From Polaromonas sp. (GTDB lineage: Bacteria; Pseudomonadota; Gammaproteobacteria; Burkholderiales; Burkholderiaceae_C), in NCBI RefSeq assembly GCF_018780625.1, contig NZ_JADMJK010000005.1, forward strand, positions 1 through 63,525: a DNA stretch of 63,525 nucleotides, read 5' to 3'. Both the position numbers and the translations under genes were made by a program. Numbering within the stretch: the stretch's first letter is position 1; each line of letters opens with the position of its first letter. Under the pieces are notes generated by a model. The model did not search any database and was not told where the DNA came from. It saw nothing but the letters and a program-made list of their open reading frames with translations. This document shows, one piece after another, positions 6,810 to 16,516 of the stretch.

Positions 6810-8558
6810 ATGTCCAAAGACGATACAGTTTCAGGCCTCCTGTTCAAGATGGTCAAGTTCGTGCGCAACCCGGCAGCGAAATGGTCGGACCCGGACGCTG
6901 TGCAAGCGGATGGGGATGATTCGGTTGACAAACAGCTGCTCAAGGAGATGATTGAACGCAAGCGCCGCAACGATTCTGTGCGCAAGCGTGAGTTCGATAT
7001 GTTGCGCAAGCTAAGAAAGCGCGATGCCATGGTGGGCGTAGGCCAGGATCCCGCCGGCAGACCTTCTTTTTTTCAGAGCAGCATGCACTCCAAGCCCGAT
7101 GATCGCGCGGGCACGATCAAGAAGATCGACGAGATTGAGGCGCAGATGTCCATGCAATGGTGGAAAACCAAGACTTTCGAGCCATCGGGCAGCGCACCTG
7201 ATTCGCTGCTGCCATCTCAAGGCGAGGTGGCCGAGGTCCTGGCTCCGCTCCTGGAAAACGCGCTTCCCGTGGCTGATGGGCTCGCCACTCCATCAGGGTT
7301 GGCGACAGGTAGTTTGGCCGGGGCTGCAGTTGCCTTGAAGCCGGTTCCGGCGAAAGTTCGTGCCAACCTTGCTTCGGCTGACCAGGCGAACAGCTTCGAC
7401 AGCACGTTATCGGGCTTCGCGGCTTCCCGTGCCGTGGCCGTTGACTTTCGGGAGGTCGTGGTGCACGACGCTGATCTTGAAGAGGTGGCCATTCTCTTTG
7501 CCAACGGTGACTCGGCTGGCGCAGAAGCCGGGCTGCTTGAACTCCTGGGGCCGGCCGGCGTGCGCTCAGGGCATGCCGAACCCTGGCTGATGCTGTTTGA
7601 TTTGTACCGTGCGATTGGGGCGCAGGAAAAATTTGAGTCGGCTGCTATTGAGTTCGTGGGGCGTTTTGACCGCTCCGCGCCGCAGTGGCTTTCCATGCTG
7701 GACGCGGCGAAAATGTACGACGAACCTGCGCGCAAGCTTGGCAATGGGCCTACTGTTGATTGGGTGAGTCCGCCTGTGATCGGGACCCAGACCGTCGCAG
7801 CGCTCACGGCGGCGATGGCCAAAGCGCCCATCCCATGGCGTCTGGACTGGAGTCGCCTTAAAACTATCGAAGCGGCAGCTGTTGAACCTTTGGCCATGGT
7901 GTTCAGCAGTTGGGCGTCCCAGCCGGTTCAACTGCAATTCATGGGCGATGCACAACTGCAAAAAGTGCTGCAAAGCGCTACGCCTTCTGGCCTGCGCGAA
8001 ACTGCACCCAGTTGGTGGAAACTGCGCATGGAAGCGCTACGTGTCACGAATCTGCCCGAAGAGTTTGAACTGGTCGCGCTCGATTTCTGCGTCACCTACG
8101 AAGTGTCTCCGCCTGCCTGGAGTCGTGGACGCTGCGTGTACAAGCCGCTTGATGCGCAGGGCGACGTCATAGGAGGGCAAACCACCATTGGTGACCTTCA
8201 TGGTGACTCGGTGTACTCGAGCTTTGGTGTGGTGGACGGAGGGAGTTACCTTGATACCCAGAGCGCCCAGCTAAGTAGTCGTTCTTCTGTCGAGTTGTCT
8301 GGGCAGATTGAGGGCGACGCGGTCGTCGTGCTGAACATGCTGGAAGAAAGTCTCGCGGGGGCCGACAAGATGCTTATTTCCTGCGCCAAGCTGATTCGCG
8401 TTGATTTTTCTGCGGCAGGGATGCTTTTGAACTGGGTGTCCGCTTGCGAGGCAGAAATGCGACCGGTGCAGTTCGTGGGCGTCAACCGGCTGGTGGCTGC
8501 TTTCTTTAACGTGATCGGGATTTCAGATCATGCAAGAGTGCTGGTTCGATCCGACTGA
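6810..8558 (+). CDS. Uncharacterised STAS-domain protein
   Basis: A 582-residue soluble protein with no signal peptide or membrane segment. The N-terminal ~75 residues are highly charged (KRRNDSVRKREFDMLRKLRKR). Residues ~75-200 contain an IKKIDEIEAQM helix and low-complexity sequence, and the middle (~215-330) could be helical-repeat-like (LFDLYRAIGAQEKFESAAIEF). The C-terminal ~95 residues resemble a STAS/anti-sigma-antagonist fold (VELSGQIEGDAVVVLNML, LISCAKLIRVDFSAAGMLL), where the Ser in VDFSAAG sits at the position of the phospho-acceptor Ser/Thr of SpoIIAA-like proteins. It follows dksA by 39 bp in the same direction, so co-transcription is likely. I do not recognise a characterised homologue; a signalling adaptor role is only inference. 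Confidence 0.75.
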   Translation: MSKDDTVSGLLFKMVKFVRNPAAKWSDPDAVQADGDDSVDKQLLKEMIERKRRNDSVRKREFDMLRKLRKRDAMVGVGQDPAGRPSFFQSSMHSKPDDRAGTIKKIDEIEAQMSMQWWKTKTFEPSGSAPDSLLPSQGEVAEVLAPLLENALPVADGLATPSGLATGSLAGAAVALKPVPAKVRANLASADQANSFDSTLSGFAASRAVAVDFREVVVHDADLEEVAILFANGDSAGAEAGLLELLGPAGVRSGHAEPWLMLFDLYRAIGAQEKFESAAIEFVGRFDRSAPQWLSMLDAAKMYDEPARKLGNGPTVDWVSPPVIGTQTVAALTAAMAKAPIPWRLDWSRLKTIEAAAVEPLAMVFSSWASQPVQLQFMGDAQLQKVLQSATPSGLRETAPSWWKLRMEALRVTNLPEEFELVALDFCVTYEVSPPAWSRGRCVYKPLDAQGDVIGGQTTIGDLHGDSVYSSFGVVDGGSYLDTQSAQLSSRSSVELSGQIEGDAVVVLNMLEESLAGADKMLISCAKLIRVDFSAAGMLLNWVSACEAEMRPVQFVGVNRLVAAFFNVIGISDHARVLVRSD

Positions 8559-8679
8559 TGATGTCTGCGGGATTTTTGCCGCAGTCCTGATCGTGTAGTC
8601 TCCTTGGGCGCAGCCCTCGCGGGGCACAATCTTCAAACAATGATGGCTGCGCGCAGCGGCCTCTGGTAAGACCTGGATG

Positions 8680-8736
8680 CTATAATATTTATAGCTTGTG
8701 GGTCTGCATTGCCGGGTTTTCTGCGATTTTTAAAAA
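8680..8736 (+). repeat. Dispersed hairpin repeat, copy 2 (upstream of mraZ)
   Basis: It starts GCTATAATATTTATAGCT, a near-palindrome, and ends in CTGCGATTTTT. The order GCTA..TAGCT, GG/CC core, T-run matches the other copies, but the AGGCC box is not clear, so this is one of the weaker members. Confidence 0.45.
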
Positions 8737-8994
8737 TTCGCAGGCGTCTGGTGGAGAGACAAAAGCTCCGCTATAGCCGGGCAAGGTGCGACGCCCTTCA
8801 AATCTCGGCAGGCCTTACGAACTGACGGCGGTCTTGAGTGTTGCAGCTTAAAGCACTACCTTCATTGCTTGCTCTAAGTACTTAATTCTGAACGAATTTC
8901 ATTTCAAATTCAATTTTTAGGGACAGTTATAAGTCCTTGATTTCATTGAAAAAATTTGTTCATATCTCTTGCTTGCGAAAAACTTCCTGATAAA

Positions 8995-9030
8995 GTGGGA
9001 GAAAGTGCAATTTAGTGGTGAAAAGTGTTT
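8995..9030 (+). promoter_or_regulatory. MraZ operator: four GTG boxes at 10-bp spacing
   Basis: GTGGGA (8995), GTGCAA (9005), GTGGTG (9015) and GTGTTT (9025) occur with exact 10-bp spacing, each preceded by A. MraZ is known to bind direct TGGGN repeats separated by 5 bp in front of its own operon; box 1 is a perfect match and the others are degenerate. The last box ends 17 bp before the mraZ start. The site implies autoregulation of the whole dcw cluster. Confidence 0.75.
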
Positions 9031-9047
9031 TTCAAAGGTCTCAGACG

Positions 9048-9476
9048 GTGTTTCAAGGTGCGTCATCATTAATTCTCGATACCAAGGGTCGGCTTTCTGT
9101 GCCAACCCGGTACCGTGACGTGCTGAGCGCAACCGCTTCAAGCCAACTCACCATCACCAAACATCCGCATGGCTGCCTCATGATTTTTCCACGTAATGAA
9201 TGGGAGAAATTTCGCGAACGCATCGCTTCGCTGCCGATGCAGGCGCAATGGTGGAAGCGAATTTTTTTGGGCAATGCCATGGATGTGGATATGGATGCGA
9301 GCGGCAGGGTATTGGTGTCGCCTGAGTTGCGTGCTGCCGCCGGCATCAGCAAAGACACCATGCTGCTGGGCATGGGCAGTTACTTTGAGCTTTGGGATGC
9401 TGCCATTTATACGGCTCAGGAGGCTGAGCAAATGAAGCTTGAAATGCCTGATGTCTTTAAAGACTTTTCTTTCTGA
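9048..9476 (+). CDS. mraZ: Transcriptional regulator MraZ
   Basis: An AbrB-like DNA-binding protein and first gene of the dcw cluster. It forms a ring of subunits that represses or tunes the operon from its own promoter. It has 142 residues with the two MraZ half-domains: [23 protein letters not shown] (first 23 residues, shown here as a family signature) and [18 protein letters not shown] in the second half. The start is set at GTG 9048 because the family begins at (V/M)FQGASS. Two in-frame GTGs at 9015 and 9018 fall inside the putative operator and would add 10-11 non-conserved residues. rsmH begins 9 bp after the stop. Confidence 0.94.
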   Translation: MFQGASSLILDTKGRLSVPTRYRDVLSATASSQLTITKHPHGCLMIFPRNEWEKFRERIASLPMQAQWWKRIFLGNAMDVDMDASGRVLVSPELRAAAGISKDTMLLGMGSYFELWDAAIYTAQEAEQMKLEMPDVFKDFSF

Positions 9477-9485
9477 GAGACGACG

Positions 9486-10403
9486 GTGAACAGCGCATGG
9501 ACACATCGAACCGTCTTGTTGAATGAAGCCATCGAAGCGCTTCATCTCAACCCGGATGGTCACTACATCGACGCGACTTTTGGACGCGGAGGACACTCCC
9601 GCCTGATTTTGTCGCAACTCTCTGCGCAAGGGCGTTTGACGGCCATCGACAAGGATCTGGATGCGATTGCGGAGGCGAAAACCATCGCCGACGCCCGCTT
9701 CTCAATCCGCCACGAGGGATTCATGCACCTGGGCCAAATGCCTGCGGCGAGTGCCGCGGGCGTACTGATGGACCTGGGGGTGAGCTCGCCCCAGATCGAC
9801 AATCCGGCGCGCGGTTTTTCTTTCCGGCAAGAAGGTCCGCTCGACATGCGCATGGACACCACGCGCGGTCAGAGTGTGGCCGACTGGTTGGCCGACGCCT
9901 CCATAGAAACCATGACGGAGGTGATTCGTGACTATGGCGAAGAACGGTTTGCTGGGCAGATTGCAAAGGCGATTGATCGTCGCCGGCAGGAACAGGGACC
10001 TCTTCAAACCACCGCTGAGCTGGCCGAAGTCGTGGCAGGTGCGGTCAAAACCCGTGAGCCTGGCAAGGACCCCGCAACCCGCACCTTTCAGGCTCTTCGG
10101 ATTTTCATCAATGCCGAGCTTGAGGAGTTGCAGCAGGCGCTGGAAGCGTCATTGAAAGTGCTGCAGCCGGGCGGGCGCCTGGTGGTGATCAGCTTCCATT
10201 CGCTGGAAGACCGCATCGTCAAGCAATTCATTGCCGGGCATTCGCGCGAGGTGTATGACCGCCGCGCCCCATTTGCAGCGCCTAAAGCCATGAAGCTCAA
10301 GGCCTTGGGGCGCATCAAGCCCAGCGAAGAAGAGGTGGCTGGCAATCCGCGTTCGCGCAGCGCCGTGATGCGGGTGGCAGAGCGCACGGAGGTGGAGGCA
10401 TGA
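9486..10403 (+). CDS. rsmH: 16S rRNA (cytosine1402-N4)-methyltransferase
   Basis: Methylates N4 of C1402 in 16S rRNA at the decoding centre. The 305-residue length is typical of the family. The N-terminus [13 protein letters not shown] is conserved, followed by the SAM-binding [12 protein letters not shown] (~28-39), [12 protein letters not shown] (~95) and the helical insert domain. C-terminal markers are [18 protein letters not shown] and [15 protein letters not shown]. The GTG start gives the expected N-terminus. Its TGA overlaps an ATG (ATGA) that opens only an 18-codon frame; ftsL starts 40 bp later. Confidence 0.95.
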   Translation: MNSAWTHRTVLLNEAIEALHLNPDGHYIDATFGRGGHSRLILSQLSAQGRLTAIDKDLDAIAEAKTIADARFSIRHEGFMHLGQMPAASAAGVLMDLGVSSPQIDNPARGFSFRQEGPLDMRMDTTRGQSVADWLADASIETMTEVIRDYGEERFAGQIAKAIDRRRQEQGPLQTTAELAEVVAGAVKTREPGKDPATRTFQALRIFINAELEELQQALEASLKVLQPGGRLVVISFHSLEDRIVKQFIAGHSREVYDRRAPFAAPKAMKLKALGRIKPSEEEVAGNPRSRSAVMRVAERTEVEA

Positions 10404-10443
10404 ACGCCTTCCGGCTGCAGTGTTCCGGCACAAAGGGCGGCGG

Positions 10444-10740
10444 ATGGCGCGTCTGAATTTGCTCCTCCTGGTGGCGGTGCTGGCCAGTGCGCTGTATCTG
10501 GTGCATACCCAGTACGAGTCACGCCGTCTCTATGTCGAGCTGGAAAAAGCGGCCTCACAGAGTCGTAAGCTGGAAACGGAGAGCGAACGCCTGCAGGTGG
10601 AAAAGCGCGCGCAGGCGACGCCGCTGCGGATCGAGAAGCTTGCCAAGGAGCGTTTGCGGATGCGCACGGCAACGCCTGCCATCACGCAGTACGTGCACTA
10701 CAAGGATGCTGCGGTGGCGGACGGGGGGCACGCGCCATGA
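10444..10740 (+). CDS. ftsL: Cell division protein FtsL
   Basis: A bitopic inner-membrane protein of the FtsQLB complex that activates FtsWI at the septum. It has 98 residues: a short cytoplasmic MARLN, one transmembrane helix (LLLLVAVLASALYLVH, residues ~6-21), then a periplasmic coiled coil (residues ~22-80, with YVELEKAASQSRKLETESE). The ATG at 10444 is preferred over a GTG at 10420 because it puts the start directly before the membrane helix, as in related FtsL proteins. It overlaps ftsI by ATGA. Confidence 0.9.
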   Translation: MARLNLLLLVAVLASALYLVHTQYESRRLYVELEKAASQSRKLETESERLQVEKRAQATPLRIEKLAKERLRMRTATPAITQYVHYKDAAVADGGHAP

Positions 10741-12467
10741 GTAGAAGCGTCCGCTACACGTCCAGTCCCCTGCTTGCCAGCAAAACACCCGTCTGGCGCA
10801 GTAAATTCATTGTCGCCAGCTTTGCGCTGGCTTTCATCGGGCTGGCTGGTCGGGCGGCCTACATTCAGGTGGTCGGAAATGAATTCTTTCAGCGCCAGGG
10901 CGAGGTTCGCTTTGCCCGGACGCTGGAGCTGCCGGCCAACCGTGGCCGTATTCTGGATCGCAATGGTCTGATTCTGGCCTCCAGCGTGCCGGCGTCCAGC
11001 ATCTGGGCTATTCCCGAAGACGTTGAAGCGACGCCTGCCCAACTCGCCGAATTGGCCAGCTTGCTGGAAATGCCCCAGGCTGAACTGAAAAAGAAGCTGG
11101 ATGATGACAAAAATTTTGTATGGGTCAAGCGCCAGCTTGATGAGCCCGTGGCCCAAAAAATTCATGCACTGGGCATCAAGGGTGTTTATCAGCGCAAGGA
11201 ATACAAGCGCAAGTATCCCGAGGGTGAAACCATTGCGCACGTCGTTGGGTTCACCGATGTGGAAGACAAGGGCCAGGAAGGCATCGAGCTGACTTTTAAC
11301 CAGGCGCTGGCCGGCAAGGCCGGTTCCCGGCGCGTGATCAAGGACCGGCTTGGTCGCGTGGTTGAAAACGTCGGTGAGCAGGTGCCGCCGGTCGAGGGTC
11401 AGGACATCCAGTTGAGCGTCGATAGCAAGGTGCAGTTCTTCGCCTACCAGAAGCTGCGCGATGCCGTCATTGCGAACAAGGCCAAGGCCGGCAGTGTGGT
11501 CGTGCTGGATACGATCACGGGCGAAGTGCTGGCGCTTGCCAACTACCCAAGCTATGTGCCTGACAAGCGTCAGAACCTCACCGGCGAACAACTGCGTAAC
11601 CGCGCCATTACCGACACCTTCGAGCCCGGCTCGACGATGAAGCCGATCACGGTAGCGATGGCGCTGGAAGCAGGACGCGTCAAGCCCCAGACGCTCATAG
11701 AAACCGGCCCGGGCCGCTTCAGCATGGGCGGCTTCACCATCAGCGATACCCATAACTATGGCTCGCTGACCGTCGAGGGCGTCATTCAGAAGTCCAGCAA
11801 TGTCGGCGCGCTCAAGATTGCGCAAAAAATGACGCCTCACGAGATGTGGGACACCTACGTCGCGCTCGGTTACGGCCAGAAGCCACAAATCCAGTTTCCA
11901 GGTGCGGTGACGGGGCGGCTGCGCCCCTGGAAAACCTGGCGGCCGGTCGAGCAAGCGACCATGTCCTATGGCTATGGGCTGTCTGCCTCGCTGTTTCAGA
12001 TGGCCCACTCGTACACCTCTTTTGCGCACGATGGACAAATCATTCCGGTCACGATGCTCAAGAGCGCCGAGCCCGCTGTCGGTGCCAAAGTGTTTTCTGC
12101 CGAGAACGCACGCGCGGTACGCCGGATGCTTCAGATGGCTGCGGCGCCGGGGGGCACGGGTCCGCTCGCGCAGACGATTGGCTATTCGGTCGGCGGCAAG
12201 TCAGGCACTGCACACAAGCAGGTCGGCAAAGGCTATGCCAGCAATAAATACCGTGCCTGGTTTACCGGCATGGCGCCGATCGAGTCGCCGCGCATCATCG
12301 TCGCGGTGATGATCGACGAGCCGAGCGCTGGCAAATATTTCGGCGGCCTTGTGGCTGCCCCGGTATTTAGCGAGGTGGTGCAGCAGACGCTGCGCATGAT
12401 GGGTGTGCAGCCGGATATCAGCGTCAAGCCAAACATCGTCACGCAGGCCGTGGAGGAATCGTTTTGA
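10737..12467 (+). CDS. ftsI: Peptidoglycan D,D-transpeptidase FtsI (PBP3)
   Basis: The septal class B penicillin-binding protein that cross-links new peptidoglycan with FtsW. It has 576 residues, with one N-terminal membrane helix (FIVASFALAFIGLAGRAAYI, ~22-41), a pedestal domain with ANRGRILDRNG, and a C-terminal transpeptidase domain. The active-site motifs are all present: SxxK in EPGSTMKP (~residue 299), SxN in QKSSNVG (~354), and KSGT in GGKSGTAHK (~488). It lies between ftsL and murE with 4-bp overlaps on both sides. Confidence 0.96.
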   Translation: MSRSVRYTSSPLLASKTPVWRSKFIVASFALAFIGLAGRAAYIQVVGNEFFQRQGEVRFARTLELPANRGRILDRNGLILASSVPASSIWAIPEDVEATPAQLAELASLLEMPQAELKKKLDDDKNFVWVKRQLDEPVAQKIHALGIKGVYQRKEYKRKYPEGETIAHVVGFTDVEDKGQEGIELTFNQALAGKAGSRRVIKDRLGRVVENVGEQVPPVEGQDIQLSVDSKVQFFAYQKLRDAVIANKAKAGSVVVLDTITGEVLALANYPSYVPDKRQNLTGEQLRNRAITDTFEPGSTMKPITVAMALEAGRVKPQTLIETGPGRFSMGGFTISDTHNYGSLTVEGVIQKSSNVGALKIAQKMTPHEMWDTYVALGYGQKPQIQFPGAVTGRLRPWKTWRPVEQATMSYGYGLSASLFQMAHSYTSFAHDGQIIPVTMLKSAEPAVGAKVFSAENARAVRRMLQMAAAPGGTGPLAQTIGYSVGGKSGTAHKQVGKGYASNKYRAWFTGMAPIESPRIIVAVMIDEPSAGKYFGGLVAAPVFSEVVQQTLRMMGVQPDISVKPNIVTQAVEESF

Positions 12468-13951
12468 CTGTGCAACTCCACACCCCCGAGCAGGCCGCCC
12501 GCTGGCTGCAAGAGCGCGTCACCGGCACACTGTCTGCTGACAGCCGCAAACTGGCCGACGGCGACGGCTTTATCGCCTGGCCTGGCGCGGCAACGGATGC
12601 ACGCAAATTTGTAAGCGCTGCGCTTGCTGCGGGTGCGCGTGCCTGCCTGGTTGAGCACGAGGGTGCTGAGGCGTACGGTTTCAGTGATGAACGGGTGGCG
12701 ACTTATGCAGGGCTGAAGGCTGCGACAGGGCCCATTGCCGACGCTTATTTTGAAGCACCGAGCCGGCATTTGCAGGTCGTGGCGATCACAGGAACCAACG
12801 GAAAGACCTCTACGGCCTGGTGGCTGGCGCAGGCGCTGGGCAGGTTGGGGCGCAAATGCGGCGTTGTGGGCACCTTGGGCATCGGTGAACCCGGCGCCAT
12901 GGTCTCCAATGGCATGACCACGCCTGACCCGGTGCTGCTGCAGCAGCAGCTTCGGCGCTTTGTGAATGACGGTTTTACCGCGTGCGCCCTTGAAGCGTCT
13001 TCCATTGGCATCGAGGAGCGGCGCCTGGAGGCGACATTAATCCAGGTGGCTGTTTTCACCAACTTCACGCAAGACCATCTCGATTACCACGCCTCCATGC
13101 AGGACTATTGGCGCGCCAAGGAATTGCTGTTTAGCTGGCCAGGCCTGAAGGCTGCGATCATCAATACGGACGATATCAAGGGCATGGAGTTGAGCGCCGC
13201 ACTGGCGGGCAGCGCTCTGGACGTCTGGACCTTTTCATGTGCCGGGCCGGCACGCCTGCAAGCGCGCGATATTCATCATGGGACGCAAGACCTGCGTTTC
13301 GTGGTGGTGGAAGGTGCGGAACGCCACAGCATTTCAACCCGACTGGTCGGCCAGTACAACGTGTCCAATCTGCTGGGCGTCATGGCGGCCCTGCGTGCCA
13401 TGGGCGTGCCGCTGGCTGATGCGGTGGGCGCCTGCGCCGGGCTTTTGCCGGTACCCGGGCGTACCGAGATGATTGCCATGGAAGGCCTGCCGCTGGTTGT
13501 CATCGACTATGCACACACCCCTGATGCGCTTGAGAAAGTGCTTGTCGCGCTCAAGCCGGTGGCCTTGTCGCGCGGCGGCCAGCTTTGGTGCGTTTTTGGC
13601 TGCGGCGGGGATCGTGATGCCAGCAAGCGTCCGCTGATGGCCGTCATGGCAGAAAAAAATGCGGATCAGATCGTCGTGACCAGTGACAACCCGCGCAGTG
13701 AAAATCCGCTGGCCATTGTCAGCCAGGTCCTGCTGGGCCTGAGTCACCGGGATGCCGTGCATGTACAGGTCGACCGCGCTGCCGCGATTGCCCATGCGCT
13801 GCGCCTGGCGCAGCCCGGGGATGTGGTCTTGCTGGCAGGCAAAGGCCATGAAAATTTCCAGGAAGTGGCAGGCGTGATGATTCCGTTTTCTGACCGCGCG
13901 CATGCCCAGGCTGCTCTGGCTGCACGTCAGGCCGGCGGAGGTTCGGCATGA
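12464..13951 (+). CDS. murE: UDP-N-acetylmuramoyl-L-alanyl-D-glutamate--2,6-diaminopimelate ligase
   Basis: Adds meso-DAP to UDP-MurNAc-L-Ala-D-Glu in the cytoplasm. The 495 residues show the Mur ligase P-loop in [13 protein letters not shown] (~110-122), the carbamylated-Lys region around YWRAKELLF, and the DNPR motif (TSDNPRSENP, ~406), which marks DAP- rather than Lys-adding enzymes. The start is a TTG overlapping the ftsI stop (TTGA); a GTG two codons later is an alternative. dapF at the window start supplies the substrate. Confidence 0.95.
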   Translation: MTVQLHTPEQAARWLQERVTGTLSADSRKLADGDGFIAWPGAATDARKFVSAALAAGARACLVEHEGAEAYGFSDERVATYAGLKAATGPIADAYFEAPSRHLQVVAITGTNGKTSTAWWLAQALGRLGRKCGVVGTLGIGEPGAMVSNGMTTPDPVLLQQQLRRFVNDGFTACALEASSIGIEERRLEATLIQVAVFTNFTQDHLDYHASMQDYWRAKELLFSWPGLKAAIINTDDIKGMELSAALAGSALDVWTFSCAGPARLQARDIHHGTQDLRFVVVEGAERHSISTRLVGQYNVSNLLGVMAALRAMGVPLADAVGACAGLLPVPGRTEMIAMEGLPLVVIDYAHTPDALEKVLVALKPVALSRGGQLWCVFGCGGDRDASKRPLMAVMAEKNADQIVVTSDNPRSENPLAIVSQVLLGLSHRDAVHVQVDRAAAIAHALRLAQPGDVVLLAGKGHENFQEVAGVMIPFSDRAHAQAALAARQAGGGSA

Positions 13952-15348
13952 TGAGCTTGCAGCAAGCCTTGGGCTGGTTGCCATCAGCCCGGCTGGTGGG
14001 CGATGGCCAGGTGCGCGTTTCGCGTGTGCACACCGATACCCGCAGCCTGCAGGCGGGCGACCTGTTTGTCGCCCTGCGCGGTGAACGGTTTGATGCCCAC
14101 GAATTCTTGCCCCATGCCGCGGCGCAAGGTGCTGTTGCCGCAATCGCGCAGCATGGACTGCTGGAGGCTGGCCTGCCTGGCCTGGAGGTGGCCGATACCC
14201 GGTTGGCGCTGGGTCAGCTGGCCGCTGGCTGGCGATCGCAGTTTGACTTGCCGCTGATTGCCGTGACCGGAAGCAACGGCAAGACCACCGTGACGCAGAT
14301 GATTGCCGAGGTGCTGCGCGCCTGGAAGTCGGATGCGGCATTCTCCACCGAAGGCAACCTCAACAACGATATTGGCGTTCCATTGACGCTGCTGCGCCTG
14401 CGGGCATCGCACCAGGTCGGTGTGGTTGAACTGGGCATGAACCATCCGGGCGAAATTGCCTATCTGGCGGCAATCGCCAAGCCCAACGTTGCACTGGTCA
14501 ATAACGCGCAGCGGGAACACCTCGAATTCATGGCCACGGTGGACGCGGTGGCCCGGGAAAACGGCGCAGTGATTGAATCGTTGCAGGCTGATGGAACAGC
14601 GGTGTTTCCTGCCGATGATGACTACACCCCGGTCTGGCGCGCGCTGGCGGGTGCGCGCCGGGTGATGACATTTGCGCTTTCGGGTCCGGCCGACGTCACT
14701 GCCCAGGCGCACTGGGACGGCGCGTGCTGGCAAGTCAAGGCAAACACCCCCGTGGGCCCACTGGCCTTCGCCTTGCATATTGCCGGGCGGCACAACGTCA
14801 AAAACGCCTTGGCCGCTGTGGCCTGCGCGCTTGCTGCGGGCGTGCCATTGCATTCCATTTCAGCGGGCTTGTCCTCTTTTTCGCCCGTCAAGGGGCGATC
14901 TCGTGCTGTTGCCGTGCGGCTGCAGGATCGGGTCGTCACGCTGGTGGACGACACCTACAACGCCAATCCCGACTCCATGCGCGCTGCCATTGAGGTGCTG
15001 GCCGAGCTGCCCGCGCCGCGCCTGCTGGTGATGGGCGACATGGGCGAGGTGGGCGACCAGGGTCCGCAGTTCCACGACGAGGCCGGCCAGCATGCCCGGG
15101 CGATGGGCATCGAAAATCTCTTCACCCTGGGCGAGCAGGCGCAACGGGCGAGCCGCGCATTTGGCCCGGGGCACCATTTCAGCGACATGAACGCGCTGGT
15201 CGCGGCCGTGCTGGCCGAGCTGCCCCATTCGGGCAGCGTGTTGGTCAAGGGCTCCCGCTTCATGAAGATGGAGCAGGTGGTGCAGGCCATTTCAGCGCTG
15301 GCCGCCGATCAAATTTCACCACAGAAGAAAGCGCCTCATGCTGCTTAG
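13948..15348 (+). CDS. murF: UDP-N-acetylmuramoyl-tripeptide--D-alanyl-D-alanine ligase
   Basis: Adds D-Ala-D-Ala (made by Ddl) to the UDP-MurNAc-tripeptide, the last cytoplasmic peptide step. It has 466 residues with the N-terminal MurF domain ([20 protein letters not shown]), the P-loop [15 protein letters not shown] (~106-120), [25 protein letters not shown] and the C-terminal [24 protein letters not shown] opens the frame with an ATGA overlap with murE; the 3' end overlaps mraY by 11 bp. Confidence 0.95.
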   Translation: MMSLQQALGWLPSARLVGDGQVRVSRVHTDTRSLQAGDLFVALRGERFDAHEFLPHAAAQGAVAAIAQHGLLEAGLPGLEVADTRLALGQLAAGWRSQFDLPLIAVTGSNGKTTVTQMIAEVLRAWKSDAAFSTEGNLNNDIGVPLTLLRLRASHQVGVVELGMNHPGEIAYLAAIAKPNVALVNNAQREHLEFMATVDAVARENGAVIESLQADGTAVFPADDDYTPVWRALAGARRVMTFALSGPADVTAQAHWDGACWQVKANTPVGPLAFALHIAGRHNVKNALAAVACALAAGVPLHSISAGLSSFSPVKGRSRAVAVRLQDRVVTLVDDTYNANPDSMRAAIEVLAELPAPRLLVMGDMGEVGDQGPQFHDEAGQHARAMGIENLFTLGEQAQRASRAFGPGHHFSDMNALVAAVLAELPHSGSVLVKGSRFMKMEQVVQAISALAADQISPQKKAPHAA

Positions 15349-16516
15349 CCTGGCCCAGTGGCTCCAGACCTTATCCCCTGAGTTTGCATCATTCAGGGTA
15401 TTTCAGTACCTGACATTTCGCGCCGTCATGGCTGCGCTGACCGCATTGCTGATCGGCCTGATCGCCGGCCCTTTCGTGATTCGCCGGCTCATTTCACTCA
15501 AGATAGGCCAGCCGATCCGTGAATATGCCATGGAAACGCACCTGAGCAAAAGCGGTACGCCCACCATGGGGGGCGTGCTGATCCTGCTGTCCATCGGAAT
15601 TTCGACGCTGCTGTGGTTTGACCTGTCCAACCGTTTTGTCTGGATTGTGCTGATCGTGACCCTGGGTTTCGGCGCGATCGGCTGGGCAGACGACTGGCGC
15701 AAAGTCGTGCTCAAGGACCCGGAAGGCATGCGTTCGCGCGAAAAATACATGTGGCAGTCGCTGATCGGGCTCCTGGCGGCGCTCTACCTGGTGTTCAGCA
15801 TCTCGGAAAGCTCCAACATGCGCGTGCTGGAACTGTTCGTCAGCTGGGTGCAGTCGGGGTTTGATGTGAATTTGCCGCCCAAGGCCGGACTCTCAGTCCC
15901 ATTCATGAAGGAAGTGAGCTATCCGCTGGGCGTGTTTGGCTTTGTGATCCTGACCTATCTGGTGATCGTGGGTTCCAGCAATGCCGTCAACCTGACGGAT
16001 GGGCTCGATGGGCTGGCCATCATGCCTGTGGTCATGGTGGGCTCGGCGCTGGGCGTGTTCGCCTATGTGACCGGCAGTTCGGTCTATTCCAAATACCTTC
16101 TTTTCCCGCACATCCCCGGCTCGGGCGAACTGCTCATATTTTGTGCAGCCATGGCGGGTGCGGGGCTGGCGTTCCTGTGGTTCAACACGCATCCGGCCCA
16201 GGTGTTCATGGGTGACGTCGGGGCATTGGCCCTGGGCGCCGCGCTGGGCACCATCGCGGTCATCGTGCGCCAGGAGATCGTGCTGGCCATCATGGGCGGC
16301 ATCTTCGTGGTCGAGGCCCTCTCGGTGATGATGCAGGTGGTTTACTTCAAGTACACCAAAAAGCGCTTTGGCCAGGGGCGACGCATCCTCAAGATGGCGC
16401 CGCTGCACCACCACTTCGAGAAAAGCGGCTGGAAGGAACCCCAAGTGGTGGTTCGTTTCTGGATCATCACCATGCTGCTGTGCCTGGTTGGTCTTTCCAC
16501 GCTCAAGCTCAGATGA
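15338..16516 (+). CDS. mraY: Phospho-N-acetylmuramoyl-pentapeptide transferase
   Basis: An integral membrane enzyme that transfers phospho-MurNAc-pentapeptide to undecaprenyl phosphate, giving lipid I. The 392-residue length and about ten hydrophobic segments are usual for the family in Burkholderiales. Signature motifs are [21 protein letters not shown] (the DD pair), [22 protein letters not shown] and the C-terminal [11 protein letters not shown]. The start overlaps the end of murF and the stop overlaps murD (ATGA). Confidence 0.96.
   Translation: MLLSLAQWLQTLSPEFASFRVFQYLTFRAVMAALTALLIGLIAGPFVIRRLISLKIGQPIREYAMETHLSKSGTPTMGGVLILLSIGISTLLWFDLSNRFVWIVLIVTLGFGAIGWADDWRKVVLKDPEGMRSREKYMWQSLIGLLAALYLVFSISESSNMRVLELFVSWVQSGFDVNLPPKAGLSVPFMKEVSYPLGVFGFVILTYLVIVGSSNAVNLTDGLDGLAIMPVVMVGSALGVFAYVTGSSVYSKYLLFPHIPGSGELLIFCAAMAGAGLAFLWFNTHPAQVFMGDVGALALGAALGTIAVIVRQEIVLAIMGGIFVVEALSVMMQVVYFKYTKKRFGQGRRILKMAPLHHHFEKSGWKEPQVVVRFWIITMLLCLVGLSTLKLR

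Larger units (their letters stand above)
8559..9047 (+). promoter_or_regulatory. Leader/promoter region of the dcw cluster
   Basis: These 489 bp contain no credible gene. A hairpin CTGCGG/CCGCAG (8565-8584) directly after the STAS gene may end that transcript. A dispersed repeat copy lies at 8680-8736, and its TATAAT (8681-8686) looks like a -10 box but is part of the repeat. CTGCGATTTTT and AAAAATTCGCAG (8721-8743) form a near-perfect inverted repeat, and GGGC/GCCC stems follow near 8779-8796. From 8880 the sequence becomes AT-rich and leads into the MraZ operator. I searched by eye for RNase P RNA, 6S RNA and 4.5S RNA signatures and found none. Confidence 0.5.

Noticed and set aside
8681..8686. 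TATAAT as the main dcw promoter -10
   Set aside because: The hexamer is part of a near-palindrome that fits the dispersed repeat, and no -35 lies at a suitable distance.
8640..8900. RNase P RNA, 6S RNA or another known structured RNA upstream of mraZ
   Set aside because: Several hairpins are present, but the conserved RNase P (GAGGAAAGTCCGGGC-like), 6S and 4.5S signatures are absent.
10698..12038. A 446-codon minus-strand frame
   Set aside because: It is antisense to ftsL/ftsI and shows no domain; it is a composition artefact.
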